The notes: generated by a model not told the origin, from the sequence alone. A DNA stretch of 64,000 nt from Neoscytalidium dimidiatum (GCA_037367355.1 CM074703.1:2604001-2668000); one strand, 5' to 3'; numbered from the stretch's first letter, positions 11,773-24,728 are shown. Made by a program: numbers and translations.

Positions 11773-13694
11773 TGTGAAGATACCGATATGGTGGAGGGGG
11801 CTGATGTAAGATCTGAGGTTGTGGTGGTGTTGGGTGCAGTAGTGGTGGATTAGGCCAGAAAATGGAAGAGGATCTTATAATGGCTAGGTGAGGGCTGACT
11901 GATTAGAATGTAAAAGTGATCAGTCTAAAGGAACGGGCGTGGCTGCTGTGTGGTGGTCCAATTCACTATACCGGAGCGTGAGTTTTCCGGATCAGCCCAG
12001 GGCACCACAATCACTTCCTCGTTATCATCCGTAGGAAGGACTAGCTAACTACAAGTACGCACTATAGGAAGGAGGTCCATAATTGCTCTTTCGATAACTG
12101 TTTGGAAACTTACTTGGTTATCTATATGGCTCTTTGAAATCTGCTGAAGGAGACATGTTTGCTTGGAACAGCTACTTTCCCGTATGGTTCAGGGATCATT
12201 TTGGCTTCATTTACACATGATCATGCATGCTGCATCTTGCATTAACAATCAATGATCAGCCTACGACTAAACCCGAAAGGGTTCTAAGAGACAGAATTCC
12301 TTTCTCAAGTCGTCCGCCTTTCCATTAATGCCTAATTTCCTTTCTACCGCTCCAAGATGTCACGGGACAGCTCATGACAGGATAAATCCAGCTTTCGAGG
12401 ACTAGAAACAAAGCCAATACTCTATGGTCACTCAAGTTAGTTACAGACACGTCTTAATATGCAATGCAGGCGTTGTTACTTGAGCGGTTCACTTCGTACT
12501 AAAACTGGTGGAATTCTTGCCTGTCACCCCATTCACTCAATATCCCAATAGCGGAGCGGCAAATCGTCCCGCGGCAGAGCATCTTCGACGCCAGACAATC
12601 ATAAAAACAGCACGAGCTCCCCAAGGACTGAAACAATTTTAGCGGACGTGGTCAACATGGTGCAATTCCGTCCTTTTCCGGGTATCGCCTTGTTATGCAA
12701 TCTGAAGCAAGGACCTATATACTGAGGCTTTAGAGTCCCCAGGGGATTTCATATTCTCTGATTCGCGGCAATTGTGGCTCTCGGGAGAAATTGAAGTGTC
12801 ACATGGACGGTGGTCTTGCTCAACACTATCCTGCGGTCTCTCATTTTTCCAGGTATCCTCATGTCTGCATATAGCCCTCTATGTACTACCCATGCCCGAT
12901 AGTACAGTAAACCACGCAACTAGTGCCTGTTCCACTTGCTGATGGGTTACACTGCTTCATTTTACTTTGATAATGGGGTGCCGGACACGGATTGCACGTC
13001 CCTCGCATCCGAAGGACATGTCTGAGAGCATTCAAGATCAGACGGCAGTGTCAGTGATCAGCACTCACATGGCGGAGGCGGCGGCGGCGGCGGACGTGTG
13101 GTAAGAGGTGTGGTGTGAGTAAGAGGATCGACTCATGTTGCGGTGGTGTCGTTGATTTACAGCGGCGGCCACGGGTGTCCGGATCAAGTCTTACGTCCGC
13201 AACGGTCTCATGTCTCACCGCTCTTTACGGGATTGTCGCATGATAAGGCACAGTTGCGTGGTCAACGGGTAGGCCAAACAGCACCGAGACAGAGATCGGC
13301 TCTGCCAAGCGTCGACGGGCCGCAGGCGCGGTGGGGGAAGGTGGGAAGACTGGAGCCGGGCGGGCGGACAGACCGCCTGTCCTCAATCGGAGAATTGTGT
13401 GAAGAGCAGCAGGAGGCAATGTTGAGGGCGCACGGCAGGGAAGTTCATGAGTGGCAGGGTGGGGGAGCAGGAAGGGCGATTGTTTGGGCCCGGCCCGTGT
13501 ATATTGCGTCCATGGCTCACATGGCCGCAACGGCTCGCAGGCCAAGCTTCTGGCGGCGACACAGAGATGTAATCTGGCGGCGCTGAAACACAGATCTCCC
13601 GGCCATCTCGCAGACGGGCGCCACCCTCTTCATGCGGGAAGACAAAGCGATTGTTGAGGAGGGCGGGCGTGGGTGGTGGCACTGCAGGACTCGA

Positions 13695-13722
13695 GCAGCG
13701 GCAGCGGCAGCGGCAGCGGCAG
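13695..13722. repeat. (GGCAGC)n microsatellite
   Basis: About four to five tandem hexamers GGCAGC, inside the GC-rich spacer, close to further G-rich tandem units (GCGGGCT at about 13800-13830). Confidence 0.85.
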
Positions 13723-14026
13723 AGGGAGCGCGCGCGCGCAGTGGGGTGGAGCGGCAGTGGCAGTGGCAGTGACGTTCTGCAGCCAGCCTGCGGGCACTCT
13801 GCGGGCTGCGGGCTGCGGGCTGCGGACCCAGCGCAGCGGGCGAGCATCTCCACAGCGGGCGTCAGTTAGTGCCTGTCCTGTCCCGGCCTGCCTTGGCTGG
13901 TCCAATCCACCAACAAACATCCTGAAATGCCCATCCCCACGCCTATACCTTCCTGCACCACCAGCACCCCAGTCCCCGGCGCATCTATGCCCGAAGCACT
14001 CTACCTTAGGCCCTTCACCACTGCCC

Positions 14027-14064
14027 CTGCCGCTGCCGCTGCCGCTGCCGCTGCTGCTGCTGTT
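14027..14064. repeat. (CCGCTG)n then (CTG)n microsatellite
   Basis: Tandem CCGCTG hexamers passing into CTG triplets. They explain the Gln/Ala/Leu-rich open frames overlapping here on both strands. Confidence 0.85.
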
Positions 14065-15548
14065 GCCGCGGCGCTTCTCGCCGCCACCTGCGAGACAGCA
14101 GCACCACGCGCCCGCCCGCAACGCTGAGGCCGCCCAGCAGCCAGCAGCGAGCAGCCCCCAGCCCCCAGCCCCTAGCCCGGCCTGCAGCCCGATCGACGAT
14201 CTGACGTCTTTGACGCTCGCACGCCGCGCGGGCAGAAGGGCGCGCGCACTGGCCCCGGCCGCAGCACCCACACCCCATCTCCGGCCGCAGGGCACCAGAC
14301 TAAAGGGCCGAACCGCTACAACTCTTCAACGAGATCCGCACGCAGCGCGTGCTGGTGTGTGTGAGTGGACCCAGCTATCAACGCCAGCCTCCCCCGTTCG
14401 CCGAGCGCCTGCCCCGCCAATCGCGCGCTGGTTGTCTGCTTGCCTCATCTCCAGCGCTTGAACGACGTCGCGCGCGCCGTGCCATGCCATGCACGGCCAA
14501 AGGCATGCTTGATTGCTTCTCGCTTTGCTAGCTTTGACGCTTCTAGCGCCGCGCTCGATCGAACCGTCCAGAGGCCTCCATCGCGCACTAACCGCCCTTC
14601 TGACCCTACACCGCTGCTTTCGCTATCCAGACTACCCTGCCGCCTGACTGCCCATTGTGATCGCCTCGACGCCGTCGAGCCCACCGCCTCATCCCGCTCC
14701 CAGTTCGACCTTCGACTACCAAGCTCCAACTGCCACCGAACGCCATGCCGTCGCTATCAGAAAGTCTCCGGCGACGCCGACCCAGCCGTGCCTGCAGCTA
14801 TTTTGCGCCGAAGCGAACGGGGCCCTCGTATCTACCGCGGCGGTGCTGCCCTCGGAGCTCCTCCGGCCGCGAACATCCTGGCGCGACGGCCTTTTATCGC
14901 CGCTCCCATGCCAGCCGGGGCCTCGCGTGAAGCAAACACCCCGGCAAAAGCGCGGCAAGCAAGCGCAGCAGTACTACCAGCAGCAACCAGCACCCAGCAC
15001 CTAGCACCAGCGACAAGCAAGCAAACAGCGGCGGCTCCCTCCCTGGTGGCTGGCAGACCGCTCTGCTCAGCTTCCGGTTCCCTCCGTGGCAATACGTGAT
15101 CCTCCCTTGCTGATGTGTGAGTTGTCCATCCACCAACTTCTTACTTCCTTGCTCGACAGCCAGCACCAAGCCCAGAAAAACAGGGCTGAGGTGGATGTTT
15201 CGGACGCCGCCGCTCGAGAATTGCAAGAATCCGAGCCCAAGCTGCCATGGCAATTCGAAGAGAATCCCATCACCTGAGCCATTTCTCCCATGTGGGTGTG
15301 CGTATGCGTGCGCCACGCGTGGAAGGGAAGGCGTTTCTTCTTCTTCCAGCACATCCGATACGGAGCATCTCCCGACGGATGGTGGCGCGGGAAACGCCAT
15401 ACCACTACGCACGAGCGCTTGCGCCCTGTTGGGCTGTCACAGTTGTCGTCACAGTCAGCCCTGGTCCAAATGACCCACCCGACGAGCCGAATCACGAAAG
15501 TCCAGACGTCAGGAAGATATGAACCAAGGTAAAGAGGATGAGAGGGGT

Positions 15549-15596
15549 GTGTGCCTGTGTGCCTGTGTGTCTGTGTGTCTGTGTGCCTGCGTGCCC
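15549..15596. repeat. Degenerate GTGTGCCT/GTGTGTCT tandem repeat
   Basis: Alternating GTGTGCCT and GTGTGTCT octamers, about six units, in the long spacer. Confidence 0.8.
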
Positions 15597-16867
15597 ATCC
15601 CTCCAATCTTCGTCTGCGTGACTCGGAGACGAGCGGACTTCGTCCAAGCATTTCGCTTCGCCGTGAGCGAGCGTCCTTCCTTGCGCACCCCGGCCGGAAA
15701 CTGACTAAAGTGCAACTTTGCCGGACGCTGATCGGAGGTAGGGTGCGTGAGTTTATGGATGCGCGTGGCTGCTCCGCCCCGTCTGATTAGATGCCGAAAA
15801 GCCCATCATCAATATCTTCATGAAGTACATCACGCCGTCACCCCATGCATCATCAATACTCATCACCGAGAGATCCGGAACTGTTCCTAAGCATTATCAT
15901 TTGGGGCGGGCCGCGTCTTTGGCCACACCCCCCCCTCCCCCCTCCGACTCCGCACCGGGAAGGGCACTTACATGGCCATCGCTTAGCGCTCCGAGCTGCA
16001 GCCACCCGGCTGCACAACCGAGCGACCAGAGGAGAGTGGAGTGGATGCCACCCCTTCAAACTACGTACATCCCAACGCCGGAAACGATCTAGTTCGGCGT
16101 GTGCCAGGTTGCCCTGCCGATATAGCAGTGAAGGGAAGGGGAAAAAAAAAGCAAATACTCGAAAGCAGGGTAAAGAAGAAGGATGGAGAAAGCAGGGTCA
16201 CGGAGTTGGTACCGAACCGTCATCCATCCTTCGCGTTCATTAGTTAACTCACACCCATCGCACTTTTCCGGGGAAGCTTATCGGCAAAGTAGCGGAATCA
16301 GGTAATGTTCGAGCTGATCGCTGGGAAGATCAGGGTTCAGTCCAAGTCCACATGCGCTTGCTGGTTGGAGGAGACGAGTGGTCGTTTTAGCTTCCCGGCC
16401 CCAAAAGCCGCCGTTCTTTGGCCGTCGAGACCACGCCAGGCCGCGGGCGGTTCTAGTGTCTCGATGGCGAAAAGAAAAAAAAAGATGGACGTGGGAGAAG
16501 ACTAGTACGTTCGATCGTAGAGGTGTTATGATGCGCATAGCCACAAGGTGAAGGGAGGGATCAGATGCTGTGTCGCCTTGGTGTGTAGGGCGACACACGC
16601 TACTCCTTCGGCGCGCTACAGAAAGACTCGTATCGATGTATTTGTTGATGTCCAGAATAGTGGTTCCCCGAGCACCCGCCTGTTCCTTCGACGAATCCTG
16701 ACGCCTTCATTCCTTCCTGCCTGACCACCGTCCGTCTTCTTTTCCTTGCTTTCGCCTTCGAACATTTGTCAGGTCAGGTGTGACAATTGTGCCTACCGTG
16801 CTTCAGCGGAGTGTAGGTGTAAGAGTAGGACTTAAATTAGCGTATCCGTGTATGTGTGTGCGCACGC

Positions 16868-16888
16868 GTGTGTGTGTGTGTGTGTGTG
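16868..16888. repeat. (GT)n microsatellite
   Basis: About ten GT dinucleotides, preceded by GCGCACGC. Alternating purine-pyrimidine DNA of this kind can adopt Z-DNA. Confidence 0.85.
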
Positions 16889-17061
16889 CCTGTCTGTCCC
16901 GGTGCGCGTGTACCGTATTTTGGTCCGGACCAGGGTCCTTCTGTCTGGGGCGACGACGGACGGGATGCCCATATCGAGTAGCTCGAGAAGGAAGTAGAAC
17001 CGTGGCCGGCCTTTCTATCGCCCTTCCAACCTCCGACCCCGGACCGCGCGACACGCGGGTT

Positions 17062-17083
17062 GCGCGCGCGCGCGCACGCGCGC
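17062..17083. repeat. Alternating GC/CA tract, Z-DNA prone
   Basis: An unbroken alternating GCGCGC...ACGCGCGC run of about 22 nt, only 16 bp before the GGGA array. Confidence 0.8.
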
Positions 17084-17098
17084 AACGGCTCGTTGACC

Positions 17099-17127
17099 GG
17101 GAGGGAGGGAGGGAGGGAGGGAGGGAA
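17099..17127. repeat. (GGGA)n array, possible G-quadruplex
   Basis: About seven GGGA units in a row on the plus strand, which satisfies the four-G-run pattern for a quadruplex with one-base loops. GGGAA-like units continue to about 17143. Confidence 0.8.
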
Positions 17128-20100
17128 GAAGGGAAGGGAAGGATTGGGTAGCAAGATAACCAAGATAACCAAGAAAAAAAAAAATGTCTCTCTGCTCTCC
17201 TCTTCGTTTCGGACCTGCTCGGTATCGTCCCGACGTCCTGTTTGATGGTCCTGCGCGCGAGAGTCAAGACAACAAGGGACAGCAGTTCCCGCGCTTCCAA
17301 CGGCTCGACCACCCGTAATGCGGGCCTGGGTGCCCTGCTGCTATTGTACGCTCTGTTGTGTCGCTGCCGCTGCTGCTGCTGCTCGCTGCCGTGACCAGCG
17401 GCAGGCCCCCGCTGCGGCCCGTCGCCCTTCATGCTGCCACTATAACACTACATGTTAATCACCGAGGCCGAGGATCGTCGGCGGTGTCGCCTGGGGTTGA
17501 ACGACGGAGCGGCAAAAAGATAATTGACTCGCGCGGAGGCGAGACTGAGTCATGCAGCATGCCTACATGCTCCACCCTCGAGGGAGTGCGCGCGTCATTT
17601 TGCGTGCGCGCGGGCGCGGACACGCGGGACGGGAAGGGGAAAGGTGATGAGATACATACCAACGGCTTTGGCGTGCTAACGACTCGTTTGGCTGGCTGCC
17701 TATCATCATGCCCTGTGCCCCCTCTTCTCCTTCCGTCTTTTCCCCCCCCCGAGTCAAACAGAACGACCTAAGCATAGAGATGCGAGCCGAACTGAGACCC
17801 TCTAATCAAATTACGAACCCAGCACCATCTCGGACGCCTGAGCCATTATCGAGAGGCTGTGTTGAGAGGGCGACCGACAATGACTGTTCCTCAGAGACAG
17901 AATGGGAGAGTGTGTCTGCTGCCTGCAATGTTGCACGTGGGGACCGCCACCAAACTGCTTCCCACCCGTCCTTTGCCCAGGCTCTCACATTTCTCATCAA
18001 GTCAGAGAGAGAAACAACAGGGCTGTGGGCTTTCTCATTATTACACAGCCTTGTATAGGCGGGAAGGGCGAATGACCGGGGTGCGGCGTTAAGCGGTTCC
18101 AGCTTCAAACCGCCTGTGTGGCACGTCGTGCCTTCTTGCCCCCGTCCCGTCGGTTTCGGTGCTGACTGTGTCTCTCTTCTTCGACGACACCATTCTCAGG
18201 GCAGACCGCCCACCAACACCGAACGTGTGGGTTGCCTTCGTGTATGTGTCGCTGTGGTGTGGGGGGCAAGGATTTCCGAACAGCCGCAGTCGACGCCGCA
18301 AACGCCCGTTCCCCTCGTAAAGAAAAGCGCCTCTCGGGAAAGGGGGGCAAGAAGGGTAAGAAAAAGAAAGGAGGGGAAAAAGAAGTTTATAGATGTCAGC
18401 AAAGCAAGGTACGATGGGAAGTGAGATGGGTGGGAAGGCTTCCGGGTGGATAGCTTCGTTGTTTGGGAGGGATGAGATGTGGTTGTGGATGGTGATGGGG
18501 GGGGGGATGCGCGCGAACGCGGACGCGCGAAAGAGACAGAGAGCGCGCCGCGCAAGCCGCAGTCAGCCCATCGCGCGCTCGCGCTGCAGAGCGCGGATGC
18601 GGGGAAACGTGGGCGACAAGGGAAATAGTACGCGAGGCGCAGCAGCAGCGGCGAGCGAGGCGAAAGAAAAAAACGCCCGAACGAAAAAGAGATGGTCAGA
18701 GAGAAAAGGGACTACAAGCGTGATGGTGAGTGTGGGCGATGACGCCGGCGCCCGGCTGCCGCCGCTGATGCTACCGGCGTGTTGGAGGTGTGGAGAGAGC
18801 ACGGATTGGACGGGAGGCGGGAGAGGTGTGGTGCGCATGGGTGCGGCGGGCTCTTGGGGTGTGGGTGGAGTTTGTGGATTTGCGCGCGAGCAATGGACGC
18901 GGATTGGCTGGCTACGTGCAGTGCGTGAGGTCCCACATCCCGCTAAACCAATAACCCCTGTCTGGCTTCTTTCGGCGTTGCCTTGGGGTGGTGTGTAGGC
19001 TTGCGCGTGTGGGCGTTTGTCTATCATAACTTGTTTGAGGGCATCGTGACGAGCCATCATCGGCGGACTGGGGTGTGCGTGTGAGTCTGAACAGTGAGAG
19101 TGATGTAGTTGGGTGTGTCCCCTGTCTCTCCGAGGTTAGGCTGCACGCCGGGCGCTAGAAACGAGGCTTGGGTATAGCAGATCAAAAAAATGTCCCGCCG
19201 GCACGGCGCGGTCTACGGCTCGCGCGGTCTGCGCCGTGAGAGAGTGGCCAGCGGAAGCGCAGAGAAGAACGAAGCTCGAGGCCTTTCTTCGGGCATGCTA
19301 AAGTGCTTTGGAGCTCCGAGATGCCTTCCGTCCTGGGCTAGGTTGCGTTGCGGAAGTGCTAGAACGGACCGAGCAAGGATGTCTGTTTGTTATTCCATGC
19401 GTCCCTTCGCGGTCCGGCCTCCAGCGGGCCAGGGATAGCCACCTCGCGAAAGTACCCGTTCAGCGGGTGCGGTTCCGCAGGGAATTGCCTTCTTCGCTGC
19501 GGCGAGACGCAGGGCTGCGGAGGAAGGTGCAGTGGCAAGGGTCCGGGCTGTAGGGATGGCGGGACGTCGTGAGCATGAGGAGCGGAGATAGAGGCTGCTG
19601 TTTGGAAGAATCATGGATTGCGCATAGCATCTCAGCGCGAACCCGACCCGGACTGCTCCGGGCTGACAAGGCTGAGGAAGACCAGAACGAGGGAATCCGC
19701 TCTTATTGGCAATGTGTGCAATATTGAATGCGTGAGGCGCAAGCCTTGCCACAGCCCTCTCAGCCTCGTAATCCAGCCATGGCACGGGATGAGGGCTTCT
19801 GGAAGTCGTCGCGACGCGTTCCATTTGCAATTCTATTGAGACGGCAGGGTTACAAGGGTGAAGCAAGCTGGACAATCGTGTATGAAGACGCAGTCAGAAA
19901 GACGCCCTTTCCATGCGGGGGCTGGCCGCGCTCCCAGTGGAGGTGCCGTCCTTCCGTCGCAATATCATGCGAATGGCCTACCCTGGCTCGCGATCGAAAC
20001 GAAACGAAGTTGAGACGAGCTCGAAGCGACATCGCTAGGATTGCTACGCTGCGTTGAGCGCCCATTGCTAATCATGCGAACGATACTGGTTGGCCCGGCT

Positions 20101-20514
20101 TCCGGATGCTTCAGTGATGTAGTATCCGCGATGCCTGCACCTTGCCGTTGTTTGCATGAGTATATGTAGGAACTCATGCTGAATGATTGGTGTCGGGTGA
20201 GACTAGACCGTGCGTGAGTAAGCAACAAAGGTGCATATGATATCTTCCCTAAGCAACCTAGGCTCTTTTGTGCAGATGCGGCAGGACCTGGCCGACCGGG
20301 GGTTAACAGGTGGCTGCTCCGTCCAAAATCTGACCCTGAGATTCCGGACCTGGTGACCCGGATACAATATCGCGGCTCATTCGGAAGGCATAAATACATG
20401 GCATTTGGGTTCGGGAGCGTGTGCAGTTGCGCACTCGGCGCTGTGCCACACACCCCGGAGACGCGTATAGACGCGTCATTTCTATGTAAACAAGTAGCAA
20501 TACGAACCGGTGCA

Positions 20515-21985
20515 TCAGTCGTTCATCCACGCGGCGACCCTGTTGCCGCCAAACCGCGCAGCGAAGCGCAAGCCGGACGATCCCATCGGAAAATAAGAGA
20601 TGAGATACCACAGCAGGCAAATGAGTTGCGCGATCGACGAGATGAGCGTAAGAATGGTGGAGTGTAGCTGTACCAGTCAATCACGCGCCCCGGAGGTTAA
20701 CACGAGCAACCGCATGTGGCGGCTAGCGTGGGGGAAGGTGGTGGTGGTGGTTGTGATGGAAGTGGTGGTGGTCGGAGTAACAGGGGGCGATAGATGGGAA
20801 AGCAGGTTTATCGATTGCAGGGATAAGGCGACGCGGAATTCAACTTACCCCAAGCGCGAAGTAGAGCGTCAACGCGATTGTGCCGAAGTAGGCGGCAGTG
20901 AACGGCAGTCGAGGCCCGGAGGTAAGGTGTTGGACTTGAGGCGCTGGTCAGCAACTGATAAGATGGCGGCCCGAAAAGGCAGAGGCTTGCTCACCATACT
21001 GCATTGGGCCCATCATGACCGCCCATGAGGCCAAGAAGAGCACGGAGCCCATGGTCCACCTGAGAAAGAGATCGAGCGTTAGCTGCTGCGGATCCCTGCA
21101 GGACTGCCAGCTGATGTGATTGGAACATGGGCTCGAGGGAAGTTAAGATTAGGTAGCGACGTCTGCAGTGCACCGCAGGTAGCACCCGCATGATCGCTGG
21201 TGGTGTGGGACTATGTCTCAGAAAGGGAACGTGGCTCACGGCCGTCCTGATGTAAGAGACATCGCCACGGCTGTCTGCACAGGCGCTACGGGCCTGTCAA
21301 AATGCACGAAAGTGGGCCGGACAACACGAGATGGGTGGCTGTTGAGGGGCCAAGCAAGCGAGTGTGCGCAGCAGACTTACAGGATAGCAAACTTCCTGGG
21401 CTTCAGCAGGAAGACGCCGGTGGGCATCAGAGCGAAGCAAACGACGAACATGGCGGCGGCGGCAAGGTTCAGGCCGCCGAAGATGAGCAGCTTGTCCCAT
21501 CGACTCACTGTTCCCAGAACGCGTCAGCCAATGCCTGAAGACTGCCTCACTGCTCGCGCACTCGCCGGCGCGCCCAGGTTGCACCCGCTCATGCAACCCT
21601 AACGCACACTTGGAAAAAGAACACACGCAGGAACTGCAGCCGGTCACCCCTCTCACACAGATCTGCCCGGCGCAGGGTGCAGCACCATCGAGCGGCCCAG
21701 TTCCCGGACAGCAGCACAGAGGGACGGCCGGGACAGACGGGACGAAGCCAGGCGGCAGGGCAGAATAGACTTACGGGCAAACCAACCCTCCTCCTCTTCG
21801 CGGCGCGTCGGCGCGGGCAGCGGTGCTCCCGGGTTCTCATGGGTGGGCAGCCTAACATAGCCACCGCTGCCGAACGGGTTGAGGCGGCTCCAGAGGGGCG
21901 TCTGGGCAGTGCTCACGGGGATATCAGGATCGCGCCGGCTCCACCCAAGCGAGTTCATGGAGTCGCGGAAGTTCTGTGACGCCAT
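20515..21985 (-). CDS. SFT2: Vesicle transport protein SFT2 (four-helix Golgi membrane protein)
   Basis: Small Golgi membrane protein that assists fusion of endosome-derived vesicles with the late Golgi. Five exons on the minus strand: 21985-21775, 21507-21381, 21059-20995, 20934-20849, 20667-20515; introns are 267, 321, 60 and 181 bp; the protein is 213 residues. The soluble N-terminus has the family motif SMNSLGWSRRDPDIPVS. Four hydrophobic segments follow: LLIFGGLNLAAAAMFVVCFA; WTMGSVLFLASWAVMMGPMQ; AYFGTIALTLYFAL; and STILTLISSIAQLICLLWYL. The end SYFPMGSSGLRFAAR then AAWMND and a stop matches the usual SFT2 C-terminus. Every splice joins in frame with a GT donor and AG acceptor. Because the exons are small, no single open frame reveals the gene. 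The 181-bp last intron carries a GTGGTG-rich tract. Confidence 0.93.
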
Positions 21986-22935
21986 GGTTGCGGTGAGCGA
22001 GGTCGGGGCGCGGCGGCCGTTTGATCGTGCACCAGAACGGCAGCGGCGGGACCTTGGCTGGAGGCAGCTTCCCTAAGCGTGCTACACGATCGGCGGCACT
22101 CGTATAGCAGAGGGCCGAAGGGTCGGCGGGTGTGTCTTGCGGCGGGCTGGGTGCTGGCGAAAGGTGGCTAGCGCGGGCGGGAGGCGGCGAATATCGCGCT
22201 GATTGCGTGCAGATGATCTCCGCGATTGCGCTTGCGAGGGCGCTGGCCGCGATATCCAGTGACCAGGGTGTCTAGCAGGGTCTCAGCCAGAGAGGAGACG
22301 TGTGATTCGATCGGGGTGCAACTGGGCTGGGGCAGCTCGAACGGGCACGCAGCGGTCGAGGTCGGCGGCGGCGGGGCGGTAGCTTAGCTCGCGCGGGCGC
22401 TGGCGGGGCGCTGATTGGGCGGCGGGCGGCGGTGAGAGAGACTGCGGGAGGGTGTGGTGGAAAGGGAGGAGAGGGAGCGCGGACAGCTCTTTGAGGTCTT
22501 GGGCTGGGTTCGCGATGTCTGCGGCTTGGGCCGATCGGCGCGGTTTTGGGCTTAGGCGCGTGTCTCACCGGGGCGACGCTGTGGCTGCGACGCGCCTGGG
22601 GGGAGGGCACTCAGCACCGACGACCGGCGGGCACTGGGGCACCGCACGGCGCGGGCTGGAGGGGGCACTGCCAGCTGCCGCGATAGCAGCGAGCTGGGGG
22701 ATGGGGATGCAGGGCCCGCGGCGCTGGGGCGGCAGCTTGCGCGCGCCCATGAGTCACTTGCGCGCTGCCTTCATAATAACATCATCACCGTTCCGACTGA
22801 CTGCGCGTCCTGGCTGTTGATCTGAGACTTGAGCCAGACCCGCGCTCTTCGTGACCATCCACCCCAGACAGCGCAGGAGGGGGGGGGTGTGGCTGCTCGT
22901 TCGGGGGGCACTGGGCCCTGCGGGCAGCACCGCGC

Positions 22936-22970
22936 GCCGTGGCCGTGGCCGTGGCCGTGGCCGTGGCCGT
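22936..22970. repeat. (GGCCGT)n microsatellite
   Basis: About six tandem GGCCGT hexamers in the spacer upstream of the bHLH gene, 60 bp after a run of nine G. Confidence 0.85.
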
Positions 22971-24722
22971 GAGCGTGGTCGCGGCGGAGCCATAAGTATA
23001 ACTCTCCTCCCGCGCACCTCTCGGGCCAATCTTCGCGCCCGTACCCAAGTGCCTCTCGATCTCCGTGAACCAGGCTGCTGCGCTGTTGCTTGCCTCTCTG
23101 CTGCATTCCTCGCCGCTCGCGACCAGCATCCCCCACCGTCGCCGCACGCCAAATCTGGTAGCCTAAGCCCCCCGCGGCCAGTCGCTGCGCGAGCCTCATC
23201 CCACCACCCTGACCGCCTCGACGTCGGCCGCCCAACTCGAATTCCGGCGCTCTCGGCGGGCGACGTGAATTTACTCCTGTCAGCGCCGCCAGCCTTGACA
23301 CCCCCGAACCCGGCCGTCCGCGTCCCCGACTCGGAAAGGCGACCCGTCAGCTTAATAAAGACCGCCTAAGCACCCTCGCGCGCTCAAGGCCCGGCTGGAG
23401 ATCCTCAACTGAGCACCGCCCGGGGACCCCGCCATCGTCACTTTTCACGTCCCACAGGCACCGCTGCTCCAGGACCTCCGAGGAGCCCACCGACCTCGCC
23501 CGTCCGACACGGCCGCGGCACCACAGGGCATTGACTCCGAGCCCAGCTTCCGAATACGCGCTTGCCCACACGAGCAAGTGCTGCACCGCCCGCCGCTCCG
23601 TCGCCGCACACTTCCGACGCCTTCCTCGCTGCTCCACCGCTCCTCTGCGGCACTGCGCTCCTCGCTCCTCTCCTCCGTCGCTCAGGCTGCTCAACGCCTG
23701 ATCGTCTCCCTTTCCAAGTAGGTGTTCCCCGCATTGTCTGGCGTCCGCTTGCCGCTGTGGTGGAGGCGGTGGCGGTGGCAGCAACAGCAGCAGCTGCTGC
23801 AGGCCTCAGCCTCCGCAGGCCAGCGCATGAAGCTGCCATTCTGTGCGACTGGCCTTTCTGCTGCTGTCCCCGCTCGGGCTCAGTCCAGGAGGCGACGGCC
23901 GCGCTGTTACTGCTTTTCTACGCTGTCCTGCCACTGTCTCATTGTGCGCCGCGCGCCACCGCCCATGCGTGCTCCTCTTCTGGGTGCCGTTGAAGGCCGC
24001 TCTTAATGCACGCAGGCGAACTAACACATTCTTGTAGTCGCCCGCCGACCACCGACTCCGTGGCCCGCCATCTCTCTCGACGGCTGCAGGCACCGTGTCC
24101 GTAGCAGCTCGCTCGTCTTAGGCTGTCGGTCGCTGCCCCGCCGAGTTCCGTCCCACACGGCTCACCGACCGACCCCTCATTGAAACGGGTTCCGCCAACT
24201 TCTGGCCTCCCCCACGCAGTCAGCGATAGCGACTGTCAGCAGTGCAAAGGTGCGGCGACCACATCCCACGGCATCCAGGCGTGCAGGCTGAGCCTCTTTC
24301 GGCCGCTGGGTGCCGCAAAAACGGCTCAGGCAATGCGAGCTAACGCTTCTCGTGCAGACACTTCACGCAAGCTCGACCGATCAGTGACGGTACATGCAAG
24401 CTTTGCCAGTTTCTCACCATCTATCGAAACGAATGCCCGCCTAGCTTGCCTGACTGCACCCCAGCCAAACCGCAAACCCGCTGTGCCATTTAAGTGAGGC
24501 TAGCAACGGTCTCGAGCTGTCCGTCACCACCCTTTGCATAGCATTCTGCCGCACATACGCGTACGCAGAATCCAGATTTGCTGCAGACGCCGCAAACCTA
24601 AGTGTCGAGGGACCGAATCGGAACCTTCCATCTAGAGCGATCTTATCTTACAAATCCAGTAATGATCATAGGTGAGTCGTCCCCGTAGCACGACTTTCGA
24701 TTGCCCCAGCGAGCCTCGACGA

Positions 24723-24728
24723 CACGTG
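24723..24728. promoter_or_regulatory. CACGTG E-box upstream of the bHLH gene
   Basis: A palindromic CACGTG lies 275 bp before the chosen start codon. The encoded protein has the H-E-R residues of CACGTG-binding bHLH factors, so self-regulation is possible. CACGTG also occurs elsewhere in the window (for example near 5139, 17935 and 44523), so chance is not excluded. Confidence 0.3.

Larger units (their letters stand above)
11773..20514. other. Long non-coding spacer rich in simple repeats
   Basis: From 11773 to about 13060 the DNA is of mixed composition with stop codons in all frames and no gene I can see. From 13060 to 20514 it turns GC-rich and is packed with microsatellites (13695, 14027, 15549, 16868, 17062, 17099). 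Many open frames of 60-260 codons occur here on both strands and overlap each other. They are low in complexity (Pro/Ala/Arg or Gln runs), have no conserved motif, and are best explained by GC bias and repeats. Non-coding RNAs could be present but cannot be supported from sequence alone. Confidence 0.6.

Noticed and set aside
12000..13060. Possible transposon relic in the mixed-composition DNA behind the decayed gene
   Set aside because: I found no readable transposase or reverse transcriptase motif and no terminal repeats.
13630..14461. Overlapping long frames on both strands (221 and 262 codons)
   Set aside because: Made of Gly/Ser/Arg or Pro/Ala/Leu runs produced by GGCAGC and CCGCTG repeats; GC-rich DNA lowers stop frequency.
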